A stretch of DNA of 31,000 nucleotides from JBFWNZ01 sp050250795. Its GTDB lineage: Bacteria > Pseudomonadota > Alphaproteobacteria > UBA8366. The stretch is taken from positions 1-31,000 of the forward strand of contig JBFWNZ010000004.1 of the NCBI GenBank assembly GCA_050250795.1, given 5' to 3'. Below are positions 15,090-23,218 of the stretch, in pieces; positions within the stretch are counted from its first letter, which is position 1, and the number at the start of each line of letters is the position of its first letter. A program made the position numbers and the translations under genes. The notes beneath the pieces are model-generated. The model saw only the letters and a program-made list of their open reading frames with translations. It was not told the DNA's origin and ran no database searches.

Positions 15090-15412
15090 AGTTTGAACGG
15101 CTTCGGGTGCGGCACTCTGTCGGCTTTAACCGCGAGGGGTTGCGTTCCTAGTTTCCGGACGAAGCCGGCAGTTCGGGTGGAGCCGGCAAACGGACAGAAG
15201 AGGCCGGGTTGCCCGAATGTCCTGGCGTCTTGCCGCTTCCGTCGGTTGCGCGGCTTTAGAAGGTGCCGGAATATTTTGCGCTGCAGTATCGATCGGGATG
15301 GCGGACTTATCGGTTCGATGCCGGTATGATCTTCGAAAAGCCGTCGCGGAAACGGTTGGGTTTGCGCTGACGGTTTGGGGTGTGGCACGGGACCGCGAGG
15401 GGAGAAACGAGC

Positions 15413-17059
15413 GTGTCTGATGCGGGCAAATGGATGTGGGGCGGCCTGCACGTCGCCATCGTCCTTCTGGGGCTTGTCATGGCGGCAAATGCCGTCGATT
15501 CCGCGATCTACGTTCACGGGCTGTTGTTCGCGTTATTCGGCGTCGGCGTTGTGTACTGGATGATCGGCCGCGGCGAGACTCCGAGCTGGACGCCGCAGGG
15601 CGTTGCAACGCCGCGGGACGGCTATAACGAGGCCGTGGTCCGGGCGGGCGTGATCGCCTCCACATTCTGGGGGCTCGCAGGATTCCTGGTCGGCGTCTGG
15701 ATCGCGTTCCAGCTTGCCTTCCCCGTGCTCAACCTCGATCTGTCCTGGACCAGCTTCGGACGGCTGCGGCCGCTGCACACATCGGCGGTGATCTTCGCCT
15801 TCGGCGGCAACGTCCTCATCGCCACCTCCTTCCATGTCGTGCAGCGCACCTGCCGCGCGCCGCTGTTCGGCGGCTGGGCGCCCTGGTTCGTGTTCTGGGG
15901 CTATCAGCTGTTCATCGTGATGGCCGCCACCGGCTATCTGATGGGCGTCACGCAATCCAAGGAGTATGCCGAGCCCGAATGGTATGTGGATCTCTGGCTG
16001 ACCCTCATCTGGGTGGTCTACCTGATCGTCTTCCTGGGCACGCTCATCCGGCGCCGCGAGCCGCATATCTATGTCGCGAACTGGTTCTACCTCGCCTTCA
16101 TCGTGACCATCGCGATGCTGCACATCGTGAACAATCTGGCGATGCCGGTCGCGTGGAGCGGGTCGAAGAGCTACAGCCTGTTCGCCGGCGTTCAGGATGC
16201 GATGACCCAGTGGTGGTACGGCCACAACGCGGTGGGCTTCTTCCTGACCGCAGGCTTCCTGGGCATCATGTACTACTTCGTGCCGAAGCGCGCGGACCGG
16301 CCGGTCTATTCCTACCGGCTCTCGATCATCCATTTCTGGGCGCTGATCTTCCTCTACATCTGGGCCGGGCCGCATCACCTGCATTACACGGCGCTGCCCG
16401 ACTGGGCCCAGACGCTCGGCATGACCTTCTCGATCATGCTGTGGATGCCGAGCTGGGGCGGCATGATCAACGGTCTCATGACCCTGTCGGGGGCGTGGGA
16501 CAAGCTGCGCACCGATCCCGTGCTGCGGATGCTGGTCGTGTCGGTCGCCTTCTACGGCATGTCGACCTTCGAGGGACCGCTGATGAGCATCAAGGCGGTC
16601 AATGCACTCAGCCACTACACCGACTGGACCATCGGCCATGTGCATTCCGGTGCGCTGGGCTGGGTGGCCTTTGTCAGCTTCGGGGCGCTCTATCACCTGA
16701 CGCCGATCCTGTGGAAACGCGAGCGGCTCTACTCCGACGCGCTGGTCAGTCTGCATTTCTGGATCGCGACCATCGGCATCGTCCTCTACATCACGGCGAT
16801 GTGGGTGTCGGGTATCCTCCAGGGTCTGATGTGGCGCGCCTACGACCAGCTGGGCTTCCTCGAATACTCGTTCGTCGAGACGGTCGAGGCGATGCATCCC
16901 TTCTACCTGATCCGCGCGATGGGCGGGGTGCTGTTCCTGATCGGGGCGCTGATCATGGCCTACAATTTGTGGCGGACCATTCGCGGCGAGGTCCGGGACG
17001 AGGTGCGCGCCGTGCCGTCGGGCACGGCCGTGCCTGCGGCGGCCGGCGCGACGGCCTGA
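15413..17059 (+). CDS. ccoN: cbb3-type cytochrome c oxidase subunit I
   Basis: The protein is the 548-residue catalytic subunit with 12 or more transmembrane helices. It binds low-spin heme b and the heme b3-CuB centre where O2 is reduced. Visible ligands are H122 (RPLHTSAV), the CuB histidines H271 (YGHNAVGF) and H321/H322 (AGPHHLHY), and H409/H411 (IGHVHSGALGW) for the hemes. LYIWAGPHH supplies the helix-VII tyrosine expected to be cross-linked in cbb3 enzymes. The start is a GTG at 15413, chosen because AGGGGAG (15398-15404) lies 8 bases upstream; ATG 15380 has no such site. It leads ccoNOQP. No anaerobic FNR-type box was found in its leader. Confidence 0.96.
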   Translation: MSDAGKWMWGGLHVAIVLLGLVMAANAVDSAIYVHGLLFALFGVGVVYWMIGRGETPSWTPQGVATPRDGYNEAVVRAGVIASTFWGLAGFLVGVWIAFQLAFPVLNLDLSWTSFGRLRPLHTSAVIFAFGGNVLIATSFHVVQRTCRAPLFGGWAPWFVFWGYQLFIVMAATGYLMGVTQSKEYAEPEWYVDLWLTLIWVVYLIVFLGTLIRRREPHIYVANWFYLAFIVTIAMLHIVNNLAMPVAWSGSKSYSLFAGVQDAMTQWWYGHNAVGFFLTAGFLGIMYYFVPKRADRPVYSYRLSIIHFWALIFLYIWAGPHHLHYTALPDWAQTLGMTFSIMLWMPSWGGMINGLMTLSGAWDKLRTDPVLRMLVVSVAFYGMSTFEGPLMSIKAVNALSHYTDWTIGHVHSGALGWVAFVSFGALYHLTPILWKRERLYSDALVSLHFWIATIGIVLYITAMWVSGILQGLMWRAYDQLGFLEYSFVETVEAMHPFYLIRAMGGVLFLIGALIMAYNLWRTIRGEVRDEVRAVPSGTAVPAAAGATA

Positions 17060-17072
17060 GGAGGATCGGCGA

Positions 17073-17804
17073 ATGTTCAGCCACAAGACCATCGAGAAGA
17101 ACTCGATCCTGCTGCTGGTCCTGACCCTGCTTGTCGTGTCCATCGGCGGCATCGTCGAGATCGCGCCCCTGTTCTGGCTGGAGAGCACGATCGAGCGGGT
17201 GAAGGGCGTGCGTCCATACAGCCCGTTGGAGCTGGCCGGCCGGAACGTGTACGTCCGCGAGGGCTGCTATGTGTGCCACAGCCAGATGATCCGGACCCTG
17301 CGCGACGAGCAGGAGCGCTACGGCCATTACAGCCTGGCGGCGGAATCGATGTACGACCATCCCTTCCAATGGGGATCCAAGCGCTCCGGACCCGATCTGG
17401 CGCGGGTCGGCGGCCGGTATTCCGATGCGTGGCATGCCGCGCATCTGCACGATCCGCGCAGCGTGGTGCCGGAATCGATCATGCCGGCCTATGCCTTCCT
17501 GGCGACCACGCCGGTGCGTTCCGAGGATATTCAGGCGCATCTGGTGGCGAACAGCCGGGTGGGCGTGCCGTACAGCGATGAGATGATCGCCAATGCGCGG
17601 GCCGACCTGTTCCGTCAGGCAAACCCGGATGCGGATGGCGCCGATGCCATGCTGGGCCGCTATCCCGGCGCCCAGCAGCGGGATTTCGACGGCAATCCGG
17701 CCCTGGTGACGGAACTGGACGCGCTCATCGCCTATCTGCAGGTGCTCGGTACTCTGGTCGATTTCACCGCCTACGATCCGCAGGCGGCGGGCAACCGGCG
17801 CTGA
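17073..17804 (+). CDS. ccoO: cbb3 oxidase monoheme subunit II
   Basis: The protein is a 243-residue membrane-anchored cytochrome c. One N-terminal helix (about 11-35) places the rest in the periplasm. The heme attachment motif is C65-Y-V-C68-H69, and SIMPAYAF supplies the distal methionine. It passes electrons from CcoP to the catalytic subunit. The length and the motif EGCYVCHSQMIR are typical. It begins 13 bases after ccoN with AGGAGGA just upstream. Confidence 0.96.
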   Translation: MFSHKTIEKNSILLLVLTLLVVSIGGIVEIAPLFWLESTIERVKGVRPYSPLELAGRNVYVREGCYVCHSQMIRTLRDEQERYGHYSLAAESMYDHPFQWGSKRSGPDLARVGGRYSDAWHAAHLHDPRSVVPESIMPAYAFLATTPVRSEDIQAHLVANSRVGVPYSDEMIANARADLFRQANPDADGADAMLGRYPGAQQRDFDGNPALVTELDALIAYLQVLGTLVDFTAYDPQAAGNRR

Positions 17805-17815
17805 GGGGGAAGATC

Positions 17816-17965
17816 ATGGATTACGCAGATATCGCCCATTTCGCGCGCAGTTGGGGACTCGCCTATCTCTTCGTGCTGTTTCTCGGCGTCTGCGCTTATG
17901 CGTTGTGGCCGCGGAACCGCGACAAGTTCGACCGCGCGTCGCGCATTCCGCTTGAGGAGGATTGA
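17816..17965 (+). CDS. ccoQ: cbb3 oxidase small subunit
   Basis: The protein is a 49-residue single-span protein at the invariant position between ccoO and ccoP. After MDYADIAHFARSWGL comes one hydrophobic helix (AYLFVLFLGVCAYALW). A basic linker and a short acidic tail (PLEED) follow. CcoQ stabilises the association of CcoP with the core complex. GAGGGGGAAG precedes the ATG. Its last codons carry the GAGGAGG ribosome site for ccoP (17954-17960), which couples the two genes. Confidence 0.9.
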   Translation: MDYADIAHFARSWGLAYLFVLFLGVCAYALWPRNRDKFDRASRIPLEED

Positions 17966-17967
17966 TC

Positions 17968-18834
17968 GTGGCCCGTCAACCGAGCGAGACGCCCGGCGAG
18001 ACCGGGACCACCGGCCATTCCTGGGACGGCATCGAGGAATACGACCGGCCGCTGCCGAAATGGTGGCTTTGGACCTTCTACGCGACCATCGTCTGGGCCG
18101 TCGGCTATTGGGTGCTGATGCCCTCCTTCCCGCTGGTGTCCGACTATGCCCGCGGGCTGCTGGGCTATTCCCAGCGCGAGGTGCTGATGAAGGAGATGGA
18201 GGCGGCCCGGACGGCCCAGGCGCAATATGCCGACCGCATCCGCACCTTGCCGGTCGCGGAGGTTCGCAGCGACCCGGCATTGCTGGAGTTCGCGCTCGCT
18301 GCCGGGCGTTCGGCCTTCGCCGTCAACTGTTCGCAGTGCCACGGTCAAGGGGCCGAGGGGTCGCGCGGGTATCCGAACCTGAACGACGACGCCTGGCTGT
18401 GGGGCGGCTCGCTCTCCGCCATTCAGCAGACCATCCGTCACGGAATCCGCAGCAGCGATCCGGATACGCGGGAGTCGCAGATGCCGGCCTTCCTGGCCGA
18501 TGGCATCCTGACGCCGGCGCAGGTCAACGATGCGGCGGAATTCGTGCTGTCGCTCTCGGGCCGGGCGACCGAGCCGGCGGCGGCGGAGCGCGGCCGTACG
18601 GTCTTCGCCGACAACTGCGCTGCCTGCCACGGCGAAAGCGGAACCGGCAATCAGGAGGTTGGGGCGCCGAACCTGACCAGCGCGATCTGGCTCTATGGCG
18701 GCGACAAGCCGACCATCGTTCAGACCATCTCCTATGCCCGGCGCGGGGTGATGCCGGCGTGGCAGGGGCGGCTCGACGACGCCACGATCAAGGCGCTGGC
18801 CGTCTACGTCCATTCGCTCGGCGGCGGACAATAG
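17968..18834 (+). CDS. ccoP: cbb3 oxidase diheme subunit III
   Basis: The protein has 288 residues. It has a short cytoplasmic N-terminus, a transmembrane helix (about 33-51, WLWTFYATIVWAVGYWVL) and two periplasmic cytochrome c domains. The heme motifs are C121-SQ-C124-H125 and C217-AA-C220-H221. MPAF and MPAW supply the methionine ligands. It receives electrons from soluble cytochrome c. The start is a GTG at 17968, 7 bases after GAGGAGG inside ccoQ; a TTG at 17962 is too close to that site. It ends 43 bases before ccoG, with a hairpin between. Confidence 0.95.
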   Translation: MARQPSETPGETGTTGHSWDGIEEYDRPLPKWWLWTFYATIVWAVGYWVLMPSFPLVSDYARGLLGYSQREVLMKEMEAARTAQAQYADRIRTLPVAEVRSDPALLEFALAAGRSAFAVNCSQCHGQGAEGSRGYPNLNDDAWLWGGSLSAIQQTIRHGIRSSDPDTRESQMPAFLADGILTPAQVNDAAEFVLSLSGRATEPAAAERGRTVFADNCAACHGESGTGNQEVGAPNLTSAIWLYGGDKPTIVQTISYARRGVMPAWQGRLDDATIKALAVYVHSLGGGQ

Positions 18835-18846
18835 ACCGGGCAAACC

Positions 18847-18865
18847 CGCGGCCGTTGCGGCCGCG
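18847..18865 (+). other. Perfect hairpin between ccoNOQP and ccoGHIS
   Basis: CGCGGCCG (18847-18854) and CGGCCGCG (18858-18865) pair exactly around TTG. It lies between the structural and assembly halves of the locus and ends right at the ccoG ribosome site (AAGGA, 18866-18870). It could protect the ccoNOQP message from 3' decay or reduce read-through, giving more oxidase subunits than assembly factors. There is no U-tract. Confidence 0.6.
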
Positions 18866-18877
18866 AAGGACGACGAC

Positions 18878-20344
18878 ATGAACGATGCGGCCGATAGGCT
18901 GGCCAAGGTGGAGGCTGTCGATGCCGTCCCGGTGGACCGGAGCGGCCAGCGTTCGCTCTATGCCTCGCGCCCGCGCATCCATCCCAAGCTGGCCCAGGGC
19001 ACCTATCGGCGGCTGAAATGGGCCGTGATGGCGGTGACGCTCGGCATCTACTACCTGACGCCCTGGCTGCGCTGGGACCGCGGGCCGAACGCGCCGGACC
19101 AGGCCGTGCTGATCGATTTCCCGGCGCGCCGCTTCTACTTCTTCTTCATCGAGATCTGGCCCCAGGAAATCTATTACCTCACGGGCCTGCTGATCCTTGC
19201 GGCAGTCGGCCTGTTCCTGATGACCAGCCTCGCCGGACGTGTCTGGTGCGGCTACACCTGCCCGCAGACCGTCTGGACCGATCTGTTCATCGCCATCGAG
19301 CGATGGGTGGAGGGCGACCGCAACGCCCGGCTCAAGCTGGACCGCGCGCCCTGGAGCGTCGGCAAACTCGCCCGCAAGGCGGTGAAGCATGCGCTCTGGC
19401 TTGTCGTGGGGGTGGCGACAGGCGGCGCCTGGGTCTTCTATTTCGCCGACGCGCCGACCCTGGCGGGACAGCTTGCGACCTTGCAGGCGCCGTCGGTGGC
19501 GTATGTGTTCATCGGCATCCTGACCCTCACGACCTATGCGCTGGGCGGGCTCGCGCGCGAGCAGGTCTGCATCTACATGTGCCCCTGGCCGCGCATCCAG
19601 GGCTCGATGCTGGATGAGGAATCGCTGGTCGTCACCTATCACCCGGAACGCGGCGAACCGCGCGGATCGCATCGAGCTGGCCAGAGTTGGGAGGGGCGGG
19701 GGCACTGCGTCGACTGCAATCAATGCGTCGCGGTCTGCCCCATGGGCATCGATATCCGCAACGGCCAGCAGTTCGAGTGCATCACCTGCGCCCTGTGCAT
19801 CGATGCCTGCGACGGGGTGATGGATAAGCTGGGTCTGCCGAAGGGGCTGATTTCCTACGACACGCTGGCCAACATGCAGCGGCAGTCCGCGGGCGAGAAA
19901 CCACGGCTGCGGCTGGTGCGGCCGCGCACCGTCTTCTACGCGGCGATCCTCGCGATCGTCGGGGTGGCGATGCTGGCGACGCTGCTCACCCGGTCCAGCC
20001 TGGACGTGAACATCCAGCGCGACCGCAACCCGCTCTATGTGATTCTCGCCGATGGCAGCGTCCGCAACGGCTACACCGTCAAGATTCTGAACAAGGCGCA
20101 TGACGCGCGCCGCTTCGCGTTGTCGGTCGAGGATCTGCCGGGGACGGTCGTGTCCGTGGTGGGCCAGGACAGCGAGGATGGGCTGGATGTTCCCGCCGAC
20201 AGCCTGCGCAGCTTCCGTGTCTTCCTGGCGGTGCCGCAGCAGCAGTTGCGGGCCGGCTCGACGGACCTCTCCTTCGTGGTTCGCGACCGCATGGACGGCC
20301 GCGAAGCGCGGCAGGCCAACGTCTTCATAACGCCCGGACCATGA
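18878..20344 (+). CDS. ccoG: Cytochrome oxidase accessory protein CcoG (FixG/RdxA)
   Basis: The protein has 488 residues. It is a polytopic membrane protein with two ferredoxin-type 4Fe-4S sites: C277-x2-C280-x2-C283-x3-C287-P and C301-x2-C304-x2-C307-x3-C311. Membrane-region cysteine pairs also occur in CGYTCP (124-129) and CIYMCP (231-236). The C-terminal 150 residues form an immunoglobulin-like periplasmic domain typical of FixG. The family supports cbb3 assembly, probably by reducing copper during delivery. AAGGA lies 7 bases before the ATG. The stop overlaps ccoH by ATGA. Confidence 0.95.
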   Translation: MNDAADRLAKVEAVDAVPVDRSGQRSLYASRPRIHPKLAQGTYRRLKWAVMAVTLGIYYLTPWLRWDRGPNAPDQAVLIDFPARRFYFFFIEIWPQEIYYLTGLLILAAVGLFLMTSLAGRVWCGYTCPQTVWTDLFIAIERWVEGDRNARLKLDRAPWSVGKLARKAVKHALWLVVGVATGGAWVFYFADAPTLAGQLATLQAPSVAYVFIGILTLTTYALGGLAREQVCIYMCPWPRIQGSMLDEESLVVTYHPERGEPRGSHRAGQSWEGRGHCVDCNQCVAVCPMGIDIRNGQQFECITCALCIDACDGVMDKLGLPKGLISYDTLANMQRQSAGEKPRLRLVRPRTVFYAAILAIVGVAMLATLLTRSSLDVNIQRDRNPLYVILADGSVRNGYTVKILNKAHDARRFALSVEDLPGTVVSVVGQDSEDGLDVPADSLRSFRVFLAVPQQQLRAGSTDLSFVVRDRMDGREARQANVFITPGP

Positions 20345-20829
20345 TTGCGATGCGCACACCGCTGACCGGCCGCCGCGTCCTCGCGCTGCTTGTTGGATTC
20401 TTCGGGGCCGTCACCGCCGTCAACGCCGTGATGATCTGGCTGGCGCTGGACAGCTTTCCCGGCGTCAGCAGCCCCAACGCCTTTCGCGAGGGGCTGGACT
20501 GGAACCGGCATCTCGCGGCGAAGGACGAGCAGATCGGACTCGGCTGGCAGGTCGATGTCGATTTGCGGGGCGAGGGGGCGCGGCGGACGGTCGTCGCACG
20601 CTTCCGCGATGGCGCTGGCGCCGGCCTTTCGGGCATGGAGGTCACGGCGCGGCTGATCCGGCCGGTGGCGCAAGGACATGATGCGACCGTATCCCTGGCC
20701 GAACGCGTGCCGGGCGAGTACGCGGCCGAGGTCGAGACTCCCCTGACCGGGCACTGGCGGCTGACCGTCGAGGCTGTGCAGGCCGGCGAGCCCGTCTGGC
20801 GCATGGAGCGCGATCTGTGGCTGAAATGA
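20341..20829 (+). CDS. ccoH: FixH/CcoH family assembly protein
   Basis: The protein has 162 residues. One N-terminal hydrophobic helix (about 11-36, RVLALLVGFFGAVTAVNAVMIWLAL) is followed by a FixH-type periplasmic beta domain ending GHWRLTVEAVQAGEPVW. FixH proteins are needed for late cbb3 assembly together with CcoG and CcoI. The ATG overlaps the ccoG stop by 4 bases and the stop overlaps ccoI by 4 bases. The overlaps indicate tight stoichiometric coupling. An internal ATG at 20350 is a possible alternative start. Confidence 0.92.
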   Translation: MIAMRTPLTGRRVLALLVGFFGAVTAVNAVMIWLALDSFPGVSSPNAFREGLDWNRHLAAKDEQIGLGWQVDVDLRGEGARRTVVARFRDGAGAGLSGMEVTARLIRPVAQGHDATVSLAERVPGEYAAEVETPLTGHWRLTVEAVQAGEPVWRMERDLWLK

Positions 20830-23051
20830 GCCTGTCCGACGGTGCCGTGCCGGCAGCGGCGTTCGCACCGCAGAACGCGGATGCTTTCGATATTTTCGTG
20901 CGGCATGAGGAGGACGGGACGGCCGCCCTCAACCTCATCGTCGAGAACGTCCATTGCGGCGGCTGCGTCCAGCGTATCGAGAGCAACCTGCAACGGGTGC
21001 CCGGCGTCGTGGAGGCGCGGGTCAACCTGACGGCCCGACGCCTGCGCCTGCGCTGGCGGGAGGGGGCGGTCGGGGCGGCCGAACTGGTCGGCAGGCTGAC
21101 GGCGCTCGGATACCGCGCCGCGCCCTTCGACGACACCGCCCTGCCGGACCGGCAGGCGGCCGAGGAGCGGCGCCTGCTGCGGTCGCTGGCCGTAGCGGGC
21201 TTCGCGACCGCCAATGTGATGCTGCTGTCTGTCTCCGTGTGGTCGGGTGCCTTCGCGGATATGGGGCCGGCGACGCGCGATCTGATGCATTGGGTATCGG
21301 CGCTGATCGCCTTGCCCGCGATCGCCTATGCCGGGCAGCCCTTTTTCCGCTCCGCCGCGACGGCGCTGCGCGCCCGCGGGCTCAACATGGATGTGCCGAT
21401 CTCGGTCGCCGTGACGCTGACGGCGGCGATGAGCCTGTGGGAGACGGCGCGCAGCGGTCCGCTTGCCTATTTCGACGCCGCGGTCATGCTGCTGTTCTTC
21501 CTGCTGGTCGGACGCTACCTCGACAGCCGGGTGCGCAGCCGTGCCCGCTCGGCGGCCGAACGGATGGCGGTGCTGGGTGCCGTTGCGGCCCGCGCGGTCG
21601 ATGCGGACGGGACGGAACGCCGACTGCCCTCGCGCCTGCTCACGGCCGGCATGACGGTGGCGGTGGCGCCGGGCGACCGAATCCCGGCGGACGGCCGCAT
21701 CCTGGACGGCAGCACCGAGATCGATACCAGCCTCGTCACCGGCGAGACCGTGCCGGCATCCGCCGGGCCCGGCGATTCCGTGTTCGCGGGGACGGTCAGC
21801 CTGACGGGTGCCTTGCGGGTGCGGGTGACGGCCGCGGGCGAAGATACCGTCCTGGGCGAGATCGTCCGGCTGATGGAAGCGGCGGAGGGGCGCCGCGGCC
21901 GCTATGTGCGGCTCGCCGATCGGGCCGCGGGCTATTACGCGCCGGTGGTGCATCTGGCGGCGCTGGCGACCTTCCTGGGCTGGATGCTGATCGGCGGGCT
22001 TGCCTGGCAGCCGGCGCTGATGGTCGCCGTCTCGATGCTGATCATCACCTGCCCCTGCGCACTGGGCCTTGCGGTCCCGGCGGTGCAGGTCGCGGCCGGC
22101 GGGCGGCTGATGCGCGGCGGCATCCTGGTCAAGCAGGCGGACGCGCTGGAGCGGCTGGCCGCGGCGGATACGGTGGTGTTCGACAAGACCGGCACCCTGA
22201 CCCTGGGTCGCGCGACGCTCGCGGAGCGTCCGGACGCGGCGGCGGCACTGGCGCTGGCCGGGCGGCTGGCGGCGGCAAGCCGGCATCCGCTGTGCCGTGC
22301 CCTGATCGCGGCCGCGGGCCCGGTCGAGGCGCTGGCCGGCGTGCGCGAGACCCCCGGCAGCGGCCTGTCCGCGCGCGTCGGGGACGGCGAGGTGCGGCTG
22401 GGCAGCCGAAGCTGGTGCAAGGTCGAGGCCACGGAATCCGATGCGGCGGGGCCGGAGCTGTGGCTGGCGCGGCCGGGCATGCCCGCCATCCGCTTCGGCT
22501 TCCAGGACACGCTGCGCCCGGATGCGGCGGCCACGGTCGCAGCGCTGCGGGGGCTAGGGCTGCGGGTCGCGCTGCTGTCGGGCGACCGCGAGCCGGCCGT
22601 CCGCGCCGTCGCGGATGCGCTCGGCATCGCCGAGTGGCAGGCCGCCTGCCGGCCGGCGGACAAGGCGGCCCGGCTGGAAGCCCTGGCGGCCGAGGGGCGC
22701 TCGGTCCTGATGGTGGGCGATGGATTGAACGATGCGCCGGCCCTGGCGACGGCGTTCGTCTCGATGTCGCCCTCGGAGGCGGCGGATATCAGCCGGACGG
22801 CGGCCGACCTCGTGTTCCAGGGCGCGTCGCTGGGCGCCGTCGCGGAGGCTGTCCGCGTCGCGCGCGGGGCACGGCGCCTGATGCGGCAGAATCTCGCGCT
22901 GGCGACCGGCTACAACGCCTGCGCCGTGCCGCTGGCCGCGGCCGGGCTGGTGACGCCGCTGATCGCGGCGGCGGCGATGTCCGCCTCGTCGATCCTGGTG
23001 ACGGTGAATGCGCTGCGCATCCGGCTGGCCGCTGGACTTTTCGCGCCATGA
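20826..23051 (+). CDS. ccoI: Copper-translocating P-type ATPase of cbb3 assembly
   Basis: The protein has 741 residues. An N-terminal heavy-metal-associated domain holds C44-GG-C47 (NVHCGGCVQRIES). The transmembrane metal motif is CPC (409-411, ITCPCALGLAVP). The phosphorylation site is D453 in DKTGTLTLG, TGET lies in the actuator domain and GDGLNDAPAL in the ATP-binding domain. It exports copper needed to build the CuB centre. The start is ATG 20826, overlapping the ccoH stop by ATGA; an in-frame GTG at 20817 would add three residues but lacks the coupling geometry. It ends in an ATGA overlap with ccoS. Confidence 0.95.
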   Translation: MSLSDGAVPAAAFAPQNADAFDIFVRHEEDGTAALNLIVENVHCGGCVQRIESNLQRVPGVVEARVNLTARRLRLRWREGAVGAAELVGRLTALGYRAAPFDDTALPDRQAAEERRLLRSLAVAGFATANVMLLSVSVWSGAFADMGPATRDLMHWVSALIALPAIAYAGQPFFRSAATALRARGLNMDVPISVAVTLTAAMSLWETARSGPLAYFDAAVMLLFFLLVGRYLDSRVRSRARSAAERMAVLGAVAARAVDADGTERRLPSRLLTAGMTVAVAPGDRIPADGRILDGSTEIDTSLVTGETVPASAGPGDSVFAGTVSLTGALRVRVTAAGEDTVLGEIVRLMEAAEGRRGRYVRLADRAAGYYAPVVHLAALATFLGWMLIGGLAWQPALMVAVSMLIITCPCALGLAVPAVQVAAGGRLMRGGILVKQADALERLAAADTVVFDKTGTLTLGRATLAERPDAAAALALAGRLAAASRHPLCRALIAAAGPVEALAGVRETPGSGLSARVGDGEVRLGSRSWCKVEATESDAAGPELWLARPGMPAIRFGFQDTLRPDAAATVAALRGLGLRVALLSGDREPAVRAVADALGIAEWQAACRPADKAARLEALAAEGRSVLMVGDGLNDAPALATAFVSMSPSEAADISRTAADLVFQGASLGAVAEAVRVARGARRLMRQNLALATGYNACAVPLAAAGLVTPLIAAAAMSASSILVTVNALRIRLAAGLFAP

Positions 23052-23218
23052 CCATCCTGGCCTATCTGATCCCGGCCGCCCTGTTCCTGGGGCTGCTGGG
23101 GCTGGCGGGGTTCCTGTGGGCCATGCGGTCGGGCCAGTTCGACGATCTGGACGGCGCCGCGCAACGCATCCTGTTCGACGACGAGGAAGACGGCCCGCCG
23201 CCGGCACCCCCGCGTTAG
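23048..23218 (+). CDS. ccoS: cbb3 oxidase assembly protein CcoS
   Basis: The protein has 56 residues. One N-terminal transmembrane helix (about 4-26) is followed by the family signature GQFDDLDGAAQRILFDDEED. CcoS is required for cofactor insertion into the catalytic subunit. The start overlaps the ccoI stop by 4 bases. Its last 4 bases overlap the last 4 bases of the convergent DUF2189 gene, so no intergenic terminator can lie between them. Confidence 0.93.
   Translation: MTILAYLIPAALFLGLLGLAGFLWAMRSGQFDDLDGAAQRILFDDEEDGPPPAPPR

Larger units (their letters stand above)
14780..15412. other. 633-base non-coding divergent region before the cbb3 locus
   Basis: No convincing gene is seen here: the open frames overlap each other, lack ribosome sites and show no recognisable protein. 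The middle (about 14940-15090) is richer in A and T than its surroundings and holds two inverted repeats at 14982-15004 and 15075-15089. I looked for a TTGAT-N4-ATCAA FNR/FixK box and for a sigma-54 promoter. I found neither in recognisable form, although TGGCAC occurs at 15382-15387. It should contain the promoters for both the SDR gene and ccoN. Confidence 0.6.

Noticed and set aside
14939..15151. Small open frames in the cbb3 leader
   Set aside because: Several frames overlap, none has a clear ribosome site or recognisable protein, and none looks favoured by codon use.
15382..15396. Sigma-54 promoter before ccoN
   Set aside because: TGGCAC is present but the TTGC element at the required spacing is absent, and it would leave only a very short leader.
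20817..20825. GTG start for ccoI three codons upstream
   Set aside because: ATG 20826 gives the same ATGA overlap geometry used throughout this operon.
20325..22286. 653-codon minus-strand frame opposite ccoH and ccoI
   Set aside because: It is a shadow of the copper ATPase frame; the composition is dominated by Arg, Gln, His and Gly with no domain.
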